From: a virus
Direction: 5' to 3' (one strand)
Virus record (IMG/VR): IMGVR_UViG_3300044618_001856
Span: 1-25,521 of that record
DNA: 25,521 nt
The notes below the pieces were generated by a model, which had not been told where the DNA came from, made no database searches, and saw nothing but the letters and a program-made list of their open reading frames with translations. Both the position numbers and the translations under genes were made by a program. How positions within the stretch are numbered: position 1 is the first letter of the stretch; each line of letters begins with the position of its first letter. Shown piece by piece: positions 1-8,673 of this stretch.

Positions 1-3000
1 TCCACTAGATCCACTTTCGCCACTTGTACCACTAGTTCCACTAGATCCACTTATTCCACTACTTCCACTAGATCCACTACTTCCACTTGTACCACTAGAT
101 CCGCTTGTACCACTTGTACCATTAGATCCACTAGATCCGCTTGTATCACTAGATCCACTAGTTCCGTTTGTACCACTAGATCCGCTTGTACCACTAGATC
201 CACTAGTTCCACTTGTACCACTAGATCCGCTTGTACCACTTGTACCATTAGATCCACTAGTTCCGTTGGTACCGCTACTTCCACTTGTACCACTAGATCC
301 ACTAGATCCACTAGATCCACTTTCGCCACTTGTACCACTAGTTCCACTAGATCCGCTGGTACCACTAGATCCGCTGGTACCACTAGATCCGCTGGTACCA
401 CTAGATCCGCTGGTACCACTAGATCCACTTGATCCACTTGATCCACTACTTCCGCTGGTACCACTACTTCCACTTGATCCACTAGATCCACTAGATCCAC
501 TAGATCCACTTTCGCCACTTGTACCACTAGTTCCACTAGATCCACTTAAACCACTACTTCCACTTGTTCCACTTGTTCCACTACTTCCACTTGTACCACT
601 ACTACCACTAGATCCACTTGTACCATTTGTACCACTTGTACCACTTGTACCATTAGATCCACTAGATCCGCTTGTACCACTAGATCCACTAGTTCCGCTT
701 GTACCACTAGATCCGCTTGTACCACTAGATCCACTGGTTCCGCTTGTACCACTAGATCCGCTTGTACCACTAGATCCACTAGTTCCACTTGTACCACTAG
801 TTCCGCTTGTACCACTAGATCCACTTTTGCCACTTGTACCACTTGATCCACTACTTCCACTTGTACCACTACTTCCACTAGTTCCACTGGTTCCACTAGA
901 TCCGCTTGTACCACTAGATCCACTAGATCCGCTTGTACCACTAGATCCACTAGATCCGCTTGTACCACTAGATCCACTAGTTCCACTGGTACCACTAGAT
1001 CCGCTGGTACCACTAGATCCGCTTGTACCACTAGATCCACTGGTTCCGCTTGTACCACTGGATCCACTTTCGCCACTTGTACCATTTGTACCACTAGTTC
1101 CACTAGATCCACTTAAACCACTACTTCCACTTGTTCCACTTGTTCCACTTGTTCCACTTGTTCCACTTGTTCCACTTGTTCCACTAGATCCGCTTGTACC
1201 ACTAGATCCACTTGTTCCACTTGTACCATTAGATCCACTAGTTCCGCTTGTACCACTACTTCCACTAGTTCCGTTTGTACCACTAGATCCGCTTGTACCA
1301 CTAGATCCACTAGTTCCGCTTGTACCACTAGATCCATTGGATCCACTTGTACCACTAGATCCACTTTCGCCACTTGTACCATTTGTACCACTAGTTCCAC
1401 TAGATCCACTTAAACCACTTGTACCACTTGTACCACTACTACCACTAGATCCACTTGTACCACTAGATCCACTAGATCCGCTTGTACCACTTGTACCACT
1501 AGATCCACTAGATCCACTTGTACCACTAGATCCACTAGATCCGCTTGTACCACTTGTACCACTAGATCCGCTTGTACCACTAGATCCGCTTGTACCACTA
1601 CTTCCACTAGATCCGCTTGTACCACTTGTACCACTAGTTCCACTTGTACCACTGGATCCACTTTCACCACTTGATCCACTTGTACCACTAGTTCCGCTAG
1701 ATCCACTTGTACCACTACTTCCACTTGTACCACTACTTCCACTTGTACCACTACTTCCACTTGTACCACTTGTACCACTAGATCCATTAGATCCGCTAGA
1801 TCCGCTAGATCCACTAGATCCACTAGTTCCACTAGTTCCACTAGATCCACTTGTACCACTTGTGCCACTAGATCCACTTGTACCACTAGATCCGCTTGTA
1901 CCACTGGATCCGCTTGTACCACTAGATCCACTTTCACCACTTAATCCGCTGGTTCCGCTAGACCCACTTAAACCACTAGATCCGCTGGATCCAGTTGTAC
2001 CACTTGATCCACTTGATCCAGTTGTACCACTTGTACCGCTAGATCCACTACTTCCATTAGTACCACTTGATCCGCTAGATCCACTTGTACCACTGGATCC
2101 GCTAGATCCACTACTTCCGCTAGATCCACTTGTACCACTTGTACCACTAGTTCCGCTAGATCCACTTGTACCACTTGTACCACTTGTACCACTAGTTCCG
2201 CTAGATCCACTTGTTCCGCTTGTACCACTAGATCCGCTTGTATCACTAGATCCGCTTGTACCACTAGATCCGCTTGTACCACTAGATCCGCTTGTACCAC
2301 TAGATCCGCTTGTACCACTAGATCCGCTTGTACCACTACTTCCACTTAAACCACTTGTACCACTTGATCCGCTAGATCCACTTGTACCACTTGATCCGCT
2401 AGATCCACTTGATCCACTTGATCCACTTGTACCACTTGTACCACTTGTACCACTTGTACCACTTGATCCACTTGATCCACTTGTACCACTTTCACCACTT
2501 GTACCACTTGTACCACTTGTACCACTTGATCCACTTGTACCACTTGATCCACTTGTACCACTTGATCCACTTGTACCACTTGATCCACTTGATCCGCTAG
2601 TTCCACTGGATCCACTTGATCCGCTAGTTCCACTGGATCCACTTGATCCGCTGGTTCCACTGGATCCACTTGTACCACTTGTACCACTAGATCCACTGGT
2701 TCCACTTGATCCACTAGTTCCGCTAGATCCGCTGGTACCACTAGTACCACTTTCACCACTAGTACCACTTTCACCACTAGTACCACTTTCACCACTAGAT
2801 CCACTTTCGCCACTAGATCCACTTTCACCACTAGTACCACTTTCACCACTAGTACCGCTAGATCCACTACTTCCGTTAGTACCACTTGATCCACTAGATC
2901 CACTTGATTCGCTAGATCCACTTGTACCACTAGTTCCGCTAGATCCACTAGATCCACTACTACCACTAGATCCACTGGATCCACTACTTCCGCTGGTACC

Positions 3001-3600
3001 ACTTTCACCACTACTTCCACTTGTTCCACTTGTACCACTAGATCCACTAGATCCACTACTTCCGCTGGTTCCACTTGATCCACTACTTCCACTAGTTCCA
3101 CTGGTTCCACTGGTTCCACTACTTCCACTAGTTCCACTGGTTCCACTACTTCCACTACTTCCACTAGTTCCACTGGTTCCACTAGATCCGCTTGTACCAC
3201 TAGATCCACTAGATCCACTAGATCCACTGGTTCCACTTGATCCGCTAGTACCACTAGATCCGCTTGTACCACTAGTTCCACTTTCGCCACTTGTACCACT
3301 TGTACCACTTGTACCACTAGATCCGCTAGATCCACTACTACCACTACTTCCACTTGTACCACTGGATCCACTTGTACCACTAGATCCACTAGTTCCATTT
3401 GTACCACTTGTTCCGTTAGTTCCGTTAGTTCCGCTCGTTCCGCTAAATCCACTCGTTCCGCTAGTACCACTTGATCCAGATGAACCTTTTTCACCACTAC
3501 TACCACTAGTAGCACTAGTACCACTTAATGCGCTTTCGCCACTAGTTCCGCTAGTACCGCTTGTTCCGCTTGTTCCGCTTGTTCCGTTAGATCCACTTTG
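1..3600 (-). repeat. 9-bp-phased tandem repeat array coding for Gly-X-Ser triplets
   Basis: About 3.6 kb is built from variants of 9-bp units that read, on the minus strand, GGT ACA AGT or GGA TCT AGT (Gly-Thr-Ser, Gly-Ser-Ser). Longer blocks recur. One encodes a Gly-Leu-Ser to Gly-Glu-Ser stretch with nearly identical bases around 511-550, 1069-1120 and 1366-1415, and a shorter version occurs near 17-50 and 321-355. Codons vary (GGT/GGA/GGC, ACA/ACT/ACC, AGT/AGC) while the reading phase is kept. This points to expansion by recombination under coding selection. Such arrays are prone to assembly collapse, so the true length may differ. Confidence 0.95.
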
Positions 3601-4032
3601 ACCGCTACTACCACTTGTGCCTGTGCCAGATATACCACTTGTACTTACATTACTACCTATAGCAAAAACATAACCACATGCAGGAAATGAGAATTTTATT
3701 GTGGCTGTGTTTTTATTGTTTAAAGTTATGCTTTCAGGTATTATTTGATTTAAATCTTGATCATATACAATGAACAATACAAATTCCGAATTTAAATTAT
3801 GATTATATACCCATGTATCTGTTTTTGAATCACATGGAAATTCTTGTATAGACTGTGTATTTTTTTGTAAATTGGCATTACAATTAATAATAACACGTAA
3901 TTCTTCGATTATTTTAAGAAACAGTGGTGTAGTAGGATCTTTAAAAGTCGCTGTTAATTTTTTGTAGTCATACAAAGCATTGTCCAATTTTAATGGAGAA
4001 ACTTCACATGGATCTTTCTTCAATGTTGACAT
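1..4032 (-). CDS. Giant collagen-like (Gly-X-Ser) repeat protein, probable tail fibre or virion surface fibre; 3' end beyond window
   Basis: From ATG at 4032 the minus strand is open in one frame to position 1, giving at least 1344 codons with no stop seen. Residues 1 to about 137 are a non-repetitive domain starting MSTLKKDPCEV, with Cys and aromatic residues. From about residue 140 the protein becomes Gly-X-Y triplets in which Y is nearly always Ser and X is Thr or Ser, with occasional Glu, Leu, Asn, Phe or Gln; I see no Pro in the repeats. Glycine is replaced at a few points: Asp at 145-147 and 2242-2244, Glu at 2908-2910, Ala at 3511-3513 and 3529-3531. Collagen-like triplets are known in phage fibres, and the gene follows probable neck/tail-completion genes, so a fibre role is inferred. 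The N-terminal domain would then be the virion attachment part. The C-terminal end, which might carry a receptor-binding tip, lies outside the window. A TATTTATT motif sits 4 nt before the ATG. Confidence 0.85.
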   Translation of the reverse strand, partial: MSTLKKDPCEVSPLKLDNALYDYKKLTATFKDPTTPLFLKIIEELRVIINCNANLQKNTQSIQEFPCDSKTDTWVYNHNLNSEFVLFIVYDQDLNQIIPESITLNNKNTATIKFSFPACGYVFAIGSNVSTSGISGTGTSGSSGQSGSNGTSGTSGTSGTSGTSGESALSGTSATSGSSGEKGSSGSSGTSGTSGFSGTSGTNGTNGTSGTNGTSGSSGTSGSSGTSGSSGSSGSSGSSGTSGTSGTSGESGTSGTSGSSGTSGSSGTSGSSGSSGSSGTSGSSGTSGTSGSSGSSGTSGTSGSSGTSGTSGTSGSSGSSGTSGSSGSSGSSGTSGTSGSSGESGTSGSSGSSGSSGSSGSSGSSGTSGTSGSSESSGSSGSSGTNGSSGSSGTSGESGTSGESGSSGESGSSGESGTSGESGTSGESGTSGTSGSSGTSGSSGTSGSSGTSGTSGSSGTSGSSGSSGTSGSSGSSGTSGSSGSSGTSGSSGTSGSSGTSGSSGTSGTSGTSGESGTSGSSGSSGTSGTSGTSGTSGSSGSSGSSGSSGTSGSSGSSGTSGLSGSSGTSGSSGTSGSSGTSGSSGTSGSSGTSGSSDTSGSSGTSGTSGSSGTSGTSGTSGTSGSSGTSGTSGTSGSSGSSGSSGSSGTSGSSGSSGTNGSSGSSGTSGTTGSSGSSGTTGSSGSSGLSGSSGTSGLSGESGSSGTSGSSGTSGSSGTSGSSGTSGTSGSSGTSGTSGSSGSSGSSGSNGSSGTSGTSGSSGTSGSSGTSGSSGTSGSSGTSGTSGSSGESGSSGTSGTSGTSGTSGSSGSSGTSGSSGTSGSSGTSGTSGSSGSSGTSGSSGSSGTSGTSGSSGSSGTSGSSGSSGTSGTSGLSGSSGTSGTNGTSGESGSSGTSGSNGSSGTSGTSGSSGTSGSSGTNGTSGSSGTSGTSGSNGTSGTSGSSGTSGSSGTSGTSGTSGTSGTSGTSGSSGLSGSSGTSGTNGTSGESGSSGTSGTSGSSGTSGSSGTSGSSGTSGTSGSSGTSGSSGSSGTSGSSGSSGTSGSSGTSGTSGSSGTSGSSGSSGTSGKSGSSGTSGTSGTSGTSGSSGTSGSSGTSGTSGSSGTSGSSGTSGTSGSSGTSGSSGSNGTSGTSGTNGTSGSSGSSGTSGSSGTSGTSGSSGLSGSSGTSGTSGESGSSGSSGSSGSSGSSGTSGSSGSSGSSGSSGTSGSSGTSGSSGTSGSSGTSGSSGTSGTSGESGSSGSSGSSGTSGSSGTNGTSGSNGTSGTSGSSGTSGTSGSSGTSGSSGTNGTSGSSDTSGSSGSNGTSGTSGSSGTSGSSGSSGSSGISGSSGTSGTSGESGSSG

Positions 4033-4036
4033 TTTT

Positions 4037-4044
4037 AATAAATA
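4037..4044 (-). promoter_or_regulatory. TATTTATT motif 4 nt upstream of the collagen-like gene
   Basis: On the minus strand the sequence reads TATTTATT-AAAA-ATG. It has the same 4-nt spacing as the motifs before the starts at 7294, 8674 and 17544. No Shine-Dalgarno sequence is visible. It may be a phage promoter element giving a leaderless mRNA, or an AU-rich initiation signal. Confidence 0.45.
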
Positions 4045-4103
4045 TAAAGAAAACCATTAAGCAATACCAACAAAATGTATAAAAATTGAAATACTAATTA
4101 TTA

Positions 4104-5492
4104 TTAATTAAATAGAGTAATTGGTATTCGTCTCCATTGTGATGTGCTATAAATATAAAAATAATTACCATCATAACTTACCCATCCATCTTCTCCATAA
4201 TCAGATGACTGATATGGCACTTGATGATAGAATTTATCAGGAAATCTTTGAAATATTCTGAAAGCTGTATTTATAGGTCTTTTATTAGCTGTAGTGTATA
4301 CAGGATTACCATTACAGTCATATCCACTTATATATGTTTGACTACTATAATCATAGTCAAATGTAGCAATTTCTCTTTTTAACCACCCAGATGGATATTG
4401 ATATACGTAAATATACTTACTGTCATATGCTAACCATCCATTTTCACCATAATCAGTAATAGATTTAGGTGCTGGGTGAAATGGCGTATTTACTATATTT
4501 TGATAATTTGACGGTATTTTGTTATAACCATCTAAATTGGTTACTTCATTTGGCTTTAATGCCATTGTACCTTGACCAGTTACATCGGTATAATCCAATG
4601 GACTGTCTTTTAGATTGCTATTGTTTTTAATAATATTAGTTGTAATTGTGCCCATTTCACTCGCACTAGCAACAGCATTTTCTTGCATCATTACTTTTCT
4701 TACGGTAAATAGCTTTTGGGTAGTATTTTTTACCCCGTTTAAATTTGTTATATAATTTTCATTTAACAAGTAAGCGTTGACATTTATATCGAACGTTGTT
4801 TTGATATTACGATCTTCGCCGTCGTTAACTTCTTGTTCGATGCTATAACTGTCTATCCTAGCTCTAAATTTAAATCTCTCAGCGTCACCCCAGTAGTCTT
4901 TAGCTGCGTAGTTTATTTGTTCCAGTAACTTATTATTTTGATCTACATAATCAGTCCAAATGATGCATTCGTATGTTATATTTACGTGAACTGGTAAACT
5001 TACGCTATAAATTTGTTTGGTTGGTTTGCTAGTAAAAACACCTTTATTCATTAGATCAAAACGATCATACTTGTTTTTTTCACTATAATTCATTATAGTT
5101 TCGTAGTTTAGATAACGATTAAACGTGGCAAGTTCTTTGTTATTTTCAACACTTTTTCTACGAAACATTATGGCTGGCAACAATATTTTGCCTTGATTAT
5201 CTCTAATATGACCAAACTTTTTCATAGCAAACCATCTTTCAGGATTGCCATATATAACTGGTACTTTTACAACTTCACCATTATCATTAACTTGAAGTCT
5301 GAGTGTATCATTCAAAGTATTAATAATAGCTGTATCAATATCTAATAAAGTAACCGTGAAATTTTTCTGTTTATCAGTATCACGGCGAGTTGCATTGGCT
5401 CTATTATAAAGCTTTTTACTATCTGATTGAGCTGATGCGTTTTCAATCGGATTTGGCGGTGGATTTACATTAGTATTTGGACCCCATGCCAT
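4104..5492 (-). CDS. gp15-like tail sheath stabiliser / tail terminator with duplicated C-terminal repeat
   Basis: The protein has 462 aa. Residues about 40-270 resemble T4 gp15, the protein that caps the tail tube and sheath and joins the tail to the neck. The matching stretch contains VPVIYGNPERWF, then a Leu/Pro-rich segment, then a block around YECIIWTDYVDQNN and a final beta-rich part. T4 gp15 has about 272 aa, so roughly 190 residues are extra. The extension ends with two related motifs: YGENGWLAYDSKYIYVY near residues 349-366 and YGEDGWVSYDGNYFYIY near 432-448, each followed by a Trp-Arg/Lys segment. This motif is familiar to me from phage structural proteins as a small surface-exposed repeat. 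The gene lies 3 nt after the gp14-like gene, consistent with neck gene order 13-14-15. The assignment rests on remembered family patterns and gene order. Confidence 0.6.
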   Translation of the reverse strand: MAWGPNTNVNPPPNPIENASAQSDSKKLYNRANATRRDTDKQKNFTVTLLDIDTAIINTLNDTLRLQVNDNGEVVKVPVIYGNPERWFAMKKFGHIRDNQGKILLPAIMFRRKSVENNKELATFNRYLNYETIMNYSEKNKYDRFDLMNKGVFTSKPTKQIYSVSLPVHVNITYECIIWTDYVDQNNKLLEQINYAAKDYWGDAERFKFRARIDSYSIEQEVNDGEDRNIKTTFDINVNAYLLNENYITNLNGVKNTTQKLFTVRKVMMQENAVASASEMGTITTNIIKNNSNLKDSPLDYTDVTGQGTMALKPNEVTNLDGYNKIPSNYQNIVNTPFHPAPKSITDYGENGWLAYDSKYIYVYQYPSGWLKREIATFDYDYSSQTYISGYDCNGNPVYTTANKRPINTAFRIFQRFPDKFYHQVPYQSSDYGEDGWVSYDGNYFYIYSTSQWRRIPITLFN

Positions 5493-5495
5493 AAA

Positions 5496-6065
5496 TTATG
5501 TTTGTCTTTCTACGAGGTTAAGTTTGCTTAGTCTTGTGTAATGAGTATTAACAATTAAACTCAAAGACTTGTCTGGATGACCACCCGCAAATTGTTCTTG
5601 GATAACATTATCAATTTCGTAATAACGTTGATTGTACAAAACCAAATCGCCAATTTCTGGAAAATAGTTGGTGGTAATACAATCACGTTCTCTGAATCTA
5701 TAAACAATGTCTTGTTTTCTATCAGGTCCATAACCTTGATTTTCAGTATTAATATCTTCACGTTGAACAAGACAACTCAAATCAATACCCGAATAGAACA
5801 CCTTTCCTTTGTCACTGCTACTTTCACCATAAATATTGGTATTGGTTTCATAAGCAGCAATCTTAAATACTTGAACAACACATTCAATTATATCACCTAT
5901 TAATTCAGAACTAACGCTGTTCAAGAAGTTTAAGTCTCTTGAAGAAAAATATCTACCAGGTGAATAGTTGTTATTATAAATACCAACATCTGTGCGAGTT
6001 GATGTCCAATATTCTTTAAATTTTGGATCCGTTTTTGGATACTGTGGAGATACAGGTGCAGCCAT
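5496..6065 (-). CDS. Probable neck protein, gp14-like
   Basis: The protein has 189 aa with no signal peptide or membrane segment. Visible pieces that fit a T4 gp14-type neck or head-completion protein are a central FYSGIDLSCLVQRED segment, then RFRERDC, then EIGDLVLYNQRYYEIDNV. The last matches the T4 gp14 pattern in which an acidic 'GDLIYF' turn precedes 'FEI...V'. T4 gp14 is longer (256 aa). The gene lies between the gp13-like gene (5-nt gap) and the gp15-like gene (3-nt gap), so the three are very likely co-transcribed and act together in closing the DNA-filled head and docking the tail. The similarity is weak by eye; another head-tail adaptor is possible. Confidence 0.5.
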   Translation of the reverse strand: MAAPVSPQYPKTDPKFKEYWTSTRTDVGIYNNNYSPGRYFSSRDLNFLNSVSSELIGDIIECVVQVFKIAAYETNTNIYGESSSDKGKVFYSGIDLSCLVQREDINTENQGYGPDRKQDIVYRFRERDCITTNYFPEIGDLVLYNQRYYEIDNVIQEQFAGGHPDKSLSLIVNTHYTRLSKLNLVERQT

Positions 6066-6070
6066 ATGTT

Positions 6071-7294
6071 TTATCCTATATAAATATGTAAAGGTACACG
6101 GGACAACATCTTATTCATTTCTTCACTTTCTTTTCCTTTATTTTCTAATTGATTAACACGAAGTGTCTTTTCCAACATATCTCTTAGTTTTTCAAGCAAT
6201 GAATCTTTTTCTTCTTTGGCTTCGGATCGTAATTCAGCGCCATCAAGAGTTACTTCTCCACCAGGAATTGGTACTGTACTATATTTTTGAAGAATCCGAC
6301 CCAATGTTTCCTTACACAACGCTAAGAAATATTTTTTAATCCACTGTTTACCAGGCTGATTAATTTTACAATATGTGCAGTATTCGTATGGAATATCACT
6401 GGGGTCACTAATATATTCATAACGAGATCCACTATAAAAGTTGGTAATATCACGTTCACTTTCAACGATGTAATCTATATATACCTTGAAATTTTCAGAT
6501 GGTATTGGAAATATTCTCAACTTGTTATTACCTAAAATTTCAAAACTATAAGCGCTTTTACGAACCATATCATTGAATTCAATGGCCTGTACACGTTCCA
6601 AATCTTCAAAAATAGGAGTCATCAAGAATTGTGTAGCAGGACTATAAGCCCCAAATCCCATTTCACCGAGTACGTTACTGTAACTCATTCCTGTCATACT
6701 AAATGGATCGTATATACGAGCAATTGCTGGGGGTCTATTATGAAATATTCTTTTTACTTCAATTCGTGACCCAGTTAAATGTTCAATGTCTCGACCAATT
6801 AAGGTATTCAAGTCATAAACCTGATGTGTTTTGCCAGGGTTGATACTACCACTAATAGTTACATAGTTACGCTTAACTTCATATTCACCGCCAACAAGTG
6901 CTTCGGCTCCATATTGTTTGCTCAGTTGAACTATAAAAGGTAAACCAGTACTCTTTACGCCCATCCCCGTTAAATTTTTATATTTATTTTGAGGCAATCC
7001 CTGTAAATCAACCATGTTGTTAACAATATTAAATTCATTAACTACACGGTTATATTCTAGTACAGATTCTTCAAAACATGCGTAGAAATTAACGTCGATC
7101 ATTTCAATATCAACGATTGGATACCCCAACCGTTTTGCTGCCCACATCGCACTGCTACTACAATCATTTGCAAATGTGGTTTCAGCTCCAACGCAACTTT
7201 CGTTTAGATAATAGCCAAATGGCACAGTGTTTATATTAACACTACTACCACTCCCGGGCCATCTTACCCTATCTTGGTCCAAATTAGCACTCAT
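6071..7294 (-). CDS. Probable neck / head-tail connector protein, gp13-like
   Basis: The protein has 407 aa. A block near residues 48-90 reads AAKRLGYPIVDIEMIDVNFY followed by ACFEESVLEYNRVV. This resembles the N-terminal helical part of phage connector and gp13-like neck proteins, which bind under the portal. The middle part is rich in Tyr, Asn and Gly. The C-terminal third contains a segment CTYCKINQPGKQWIKKYFLA and then a long charged helix (about residues 345-395). T4 gp13 has 309 aa, so this version is larger. It opens the 13-14-15-like cluster and follows the GP88-like gene. The start at 7294 is supported by the TATTTATA-ATCA-ATG arrangement. Its role in head completion is inferred from position and partial resemblance. 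Confidence 0.5.
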   Translation of the reverse strand: MSANLDQDRVRWPGSGSSVNINTVPFGYYLNESCVGAETTFANDCSSSAMWAAKRLGYPIVDIEMIDVNFYACFEESVLEYNRVVNEFNIVNNMVDLQGLPQNKYKNLTGMGVKSTGLPFIVQLSKQYGAEALVGGEYEVKRNYVTISGSINPGKTHQVYDLNTLIGRDIEHLTGSRIEVKRIFHNRPPAIARIYDPFSMTGMSYSNVLGEMGFGAYSPATQFLMTPIFEDLERVQAIEFNDMVRKSAYSFEILGNNKLRIFPIPSENFKVYIDYIVESERDITNFYSGSRYEYISDPSDIPYEYCTYCKINQPGKQWIKKYFLALCKETLGRILQKYSTVPIPGGEVTLDGAELRSEAKEEKDSLLEKLRDMLEKTLRVNQLENKGKESEEMNKMLSRVPLHIYIG

Positions 7295-7298
7295 TGAT

Positions 7299-7306
7299 TA
7301 TAAATA
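7299..7306 (-). promoter_or_regulatory. TATTTATA motif 4 nt upstream of the gp13-like gene
   Basis: On the minus strand it reads TATTTATA-ATCA-ATG in the 39-nt gap after the GP88-like gene. There is no SD-like sequence between motif and start, so promoter/leaderless initiation or an AU-rich translation signal are both possible. Confidence 0.5.
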
Positions 7307-7333
7307 TCTCTGGAGTGAGATAATACAACTAAA

Positions 7334-8563
7334 TTAGTGGATTAATAACCAAGTACCCACTACATCTGCTCTATTTGCACTATCGTCGCCGTCACCTGGT
7401 TTAACTATAACATTCCACTTTGGTTTATCTCCCACAGGAATTTTCATCATTTCATCGTAGGTAATGACACTGTCTTCAGAAACATTATACTTTAATGCTA
7501 ACTTTTTCTTTAAAATATCAATAGCGGATGGGGATTTATAAACCAACTTTTTAATTGTTTTATTTGGCTTATCTGGATCTGGTACTTCTTCTCTATCAAC
7601 TAAATCAGCAAACATTTGCTTTGGTACTACAGTTGAATGTTTAGTTGTTTTAAAATCGACTTGTTTTTCTTGATCAGGTTTTGCACCCGCACTAAAATTC
7701 ATCTTGAAATTGACTGGTTTATCACCTTTAGCCACATCTGCCATTTTAGTATAAGCATAAAAGTCTACGTTGGGAAATGTTTTTGCAACACTATATGCTA
7801 GGTTTACATAATCAGGACTAAAGAAATCGCCTGAATCATGCCATCTAATCACAGTTTTTACATTTTTCTTTGAATTTTTTTCAACTGCTGCACGAATTTC
7901 GTTTGATAACATATTTTTATAACCATCCGGATCGTTCAACAAAAAGTTAAGTTGTCTTGTTTGCGATGTGTTAACTGGTACATATTGTACATAACCGCCT
8001 TTTTTAGCATAACAATAAACTTTGCATGCACCTGCGCCTGGACACGTATTTATGATAACAAATTTTTGATTCTTTTCGTCATAACCAAGTCCTTGTAAAG
8101 CTGGCAATCCTATATTATAAAACTGAGTACTTTCACCGCCACTGTGTGAAATTTTTTCATTTTGTTTTAAAATCTTATCAGGACGTGTGGTGATATGGGT
8201 TTTTAGTTTGTTTAAATCAAACCTACGGCCACTTGGATCTACAATTTGTATCTCTCTGGCAAGCTTTGGATGTACATATGGATACTTGAATTTATCAGTT
8301 GGATCTTTTGTAGTAGTATACTTTTGTTTACCTTTTTTATCCAATTTAGGCAATCCAGTTTTCTTATAAACTGCAGGTTGACCGGCCGATCTGTCTAAAT
8401 ATCCTTGTAATTCATCGGATGGCAATTCTGTGGTGCCAGCGCCTAACATATCAGCTTCGTCTAATTCTTGTGCAACAAATGAATCTAATGACTGTACAGC
8501 CGATGCTGGTAATCCTAGACTTTCATACATTTTAACTTCGGTTAGCAAATCGATTAATTTCAT
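7334..8563 (-). CDS. GP88-like cysteine-motif protein with possible capsid-targeting leader
   Basis: I chose the ATG at 8563 (409 aa) over an in-frame TTG at 8590, because MKLIDLLTEV is a typical N-terminus for this kind of phage protein. The core is a cysteine motif CPGAGACKVYCYA at about residues 174-186, then an arginine/asparagine-rich helix. Next come RWHDSGDFFSPDY at about 240-252 and FPNVDFYAYTK. This order (Cys cluster, R-x-H-x-SGDF, Y-T-K) matches the GP88 family first named in mycobacteriophages, whose function is not established; the Cys triad could hold a metal or Fe-S cluster. The leader contains L-T-E followed by V, an LxE site suited to a gp21-type prohead protease, so the protein may be packaged in the head. 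A TTG start at 8590 with an AAGG upstream cannot be excluded. Confidence 0.65.
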   Translation of the reverse strand: MKLIDLLTEVKMYESLGLPASAVQSLDSFVAQELDEADMLGAGTTELPSDELQGYLDRSAGQPAVYKKTGLPKLDKKGKQKYTTTKDPTDKFKYPYVHPKLAREIQIVDPSGRRFDLNKLKTHITTRPDKILKQNEKISHSGGESTQFYNIGLPALQGLGYDEKNQKFVIINTCPGAGACKVYCYAKKGGYVQYVPVNTSQTRQLNFLLNDPDGYKNMLSNEIRAAVEKNSKKNVKTVIRWHDSGDFFSPDYVNLAYSVAKTFPNVDFYAYTKMADVAKGDKPVNFKMNFSAGAKPDQEKQVDFKTTKHSTVVPKQMFADLVDREEVPDPDKPNKTIKKLVYKSPSAIDILKKKLALKYNVSEDSVITYDEMMKIPVGDKPKWNVIVKPGDGDDSANRADVVGTWLLIH

Positions 8564-8631
8564 ATGTGTTTTGTTATTCTTACTTTTCAACTGCCGTTAC
8601 CTTTTATTACACGGTTATACTTTTCTTTGAG

Positions 8632-8639
8632 TATAAATA
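8632..8639. promoter_or_regulatory. TATAAATA/TATTTATA element in the divergent intergenic region
   Basis: The plus strand reads TATAAATA about 35 nt before the plus-strand ATG at 8674, identical to the T4 late-promoter core. The minus strand reads TATTTATA about 68 nt before the GP88-like ATG. It could serve either direction; orientation cannot be decided by eye. Confidence 0.4.
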
Positions 8640-8661
8640 TCAGTTTTATTATAAAAAGTAA

Positions 8662-8669
8662 TATTTATA
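8662..8669 (+). promoter_or_regulatory. TATTTATA motif 4 nt upstream of the lipoprotein gene
   Basis: The plus strand reads TATTTATA-TTAT-ATG, the same arrangement as upstream of minus-strand genes. No Shine-Dalgarno sequence is visible. Its presence on the opposite strand shows the motif follows gene starts rather than one strand. Confidence 0.5.
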
Positions 8670-8673
8670 TTAT

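Noticed and set aside
51-3524. Several minus-strand open frames rich in Val-Asp-Leu-Val (51-545, 546-1112, 1113-1409, 1410-1940, 1968-2345, 2346-3524)
   Set aside because: They are a second reading frame of the same repeat and are broken wherever the true frame has a Gly-Leu-Ser triplet (TTA read as TAA out of frame).
1-3600. CRISPR-like or satellite array
   Set aside because: There are no unique spacers between constant repeats; the period is 9 bp and the array is in frame with a coding sequence.
266-3601. A 1111-codon plus-strand open frame of Pro-Leu-Val/Asp repeats
   Set aside because: It is the antisense shadow of the Gly-X-Ser repeat. The minus-strand frame is longer, continues into a normal non-repetitive N-terminal domain with an ATG at 4032, and is preceded by a start motif found at other genes.
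4148-4155. TATAAATA on the plus strand inside the gp15-like gene
   Set aside because: It lies in coding sequence encoding a Tyr/Ile-rich motif, and no plus-strand gene follows.
5577-5903. 108-codon plus-strand frame over the gp14-like gene
   Set aside because: Antisense shadow of a well-placed gene in the neck cluster; composition has no protein-like features.
7299-7306. T4-type late promoter TATAAATA on the plus strand (also at 17549-17556 and 6079-6086)
   Set aside because: Read on the plus strand these would fire antisense into the preceding minus-strand genes. The complementary TATTTATA on the sense strand fits the gene starts better; 6079-6086 also lies inside the end of the gp13-like coding sequence.
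8564-8590. Upstream TTG start for the GP88-like gene, adding nine residues
   Set aside because: The ATG at 8563 gives the typical MKLxxLLxE leader. The TTG has an AAGG about 9 nt upstream, so it is kept as an alternative but not preferred.
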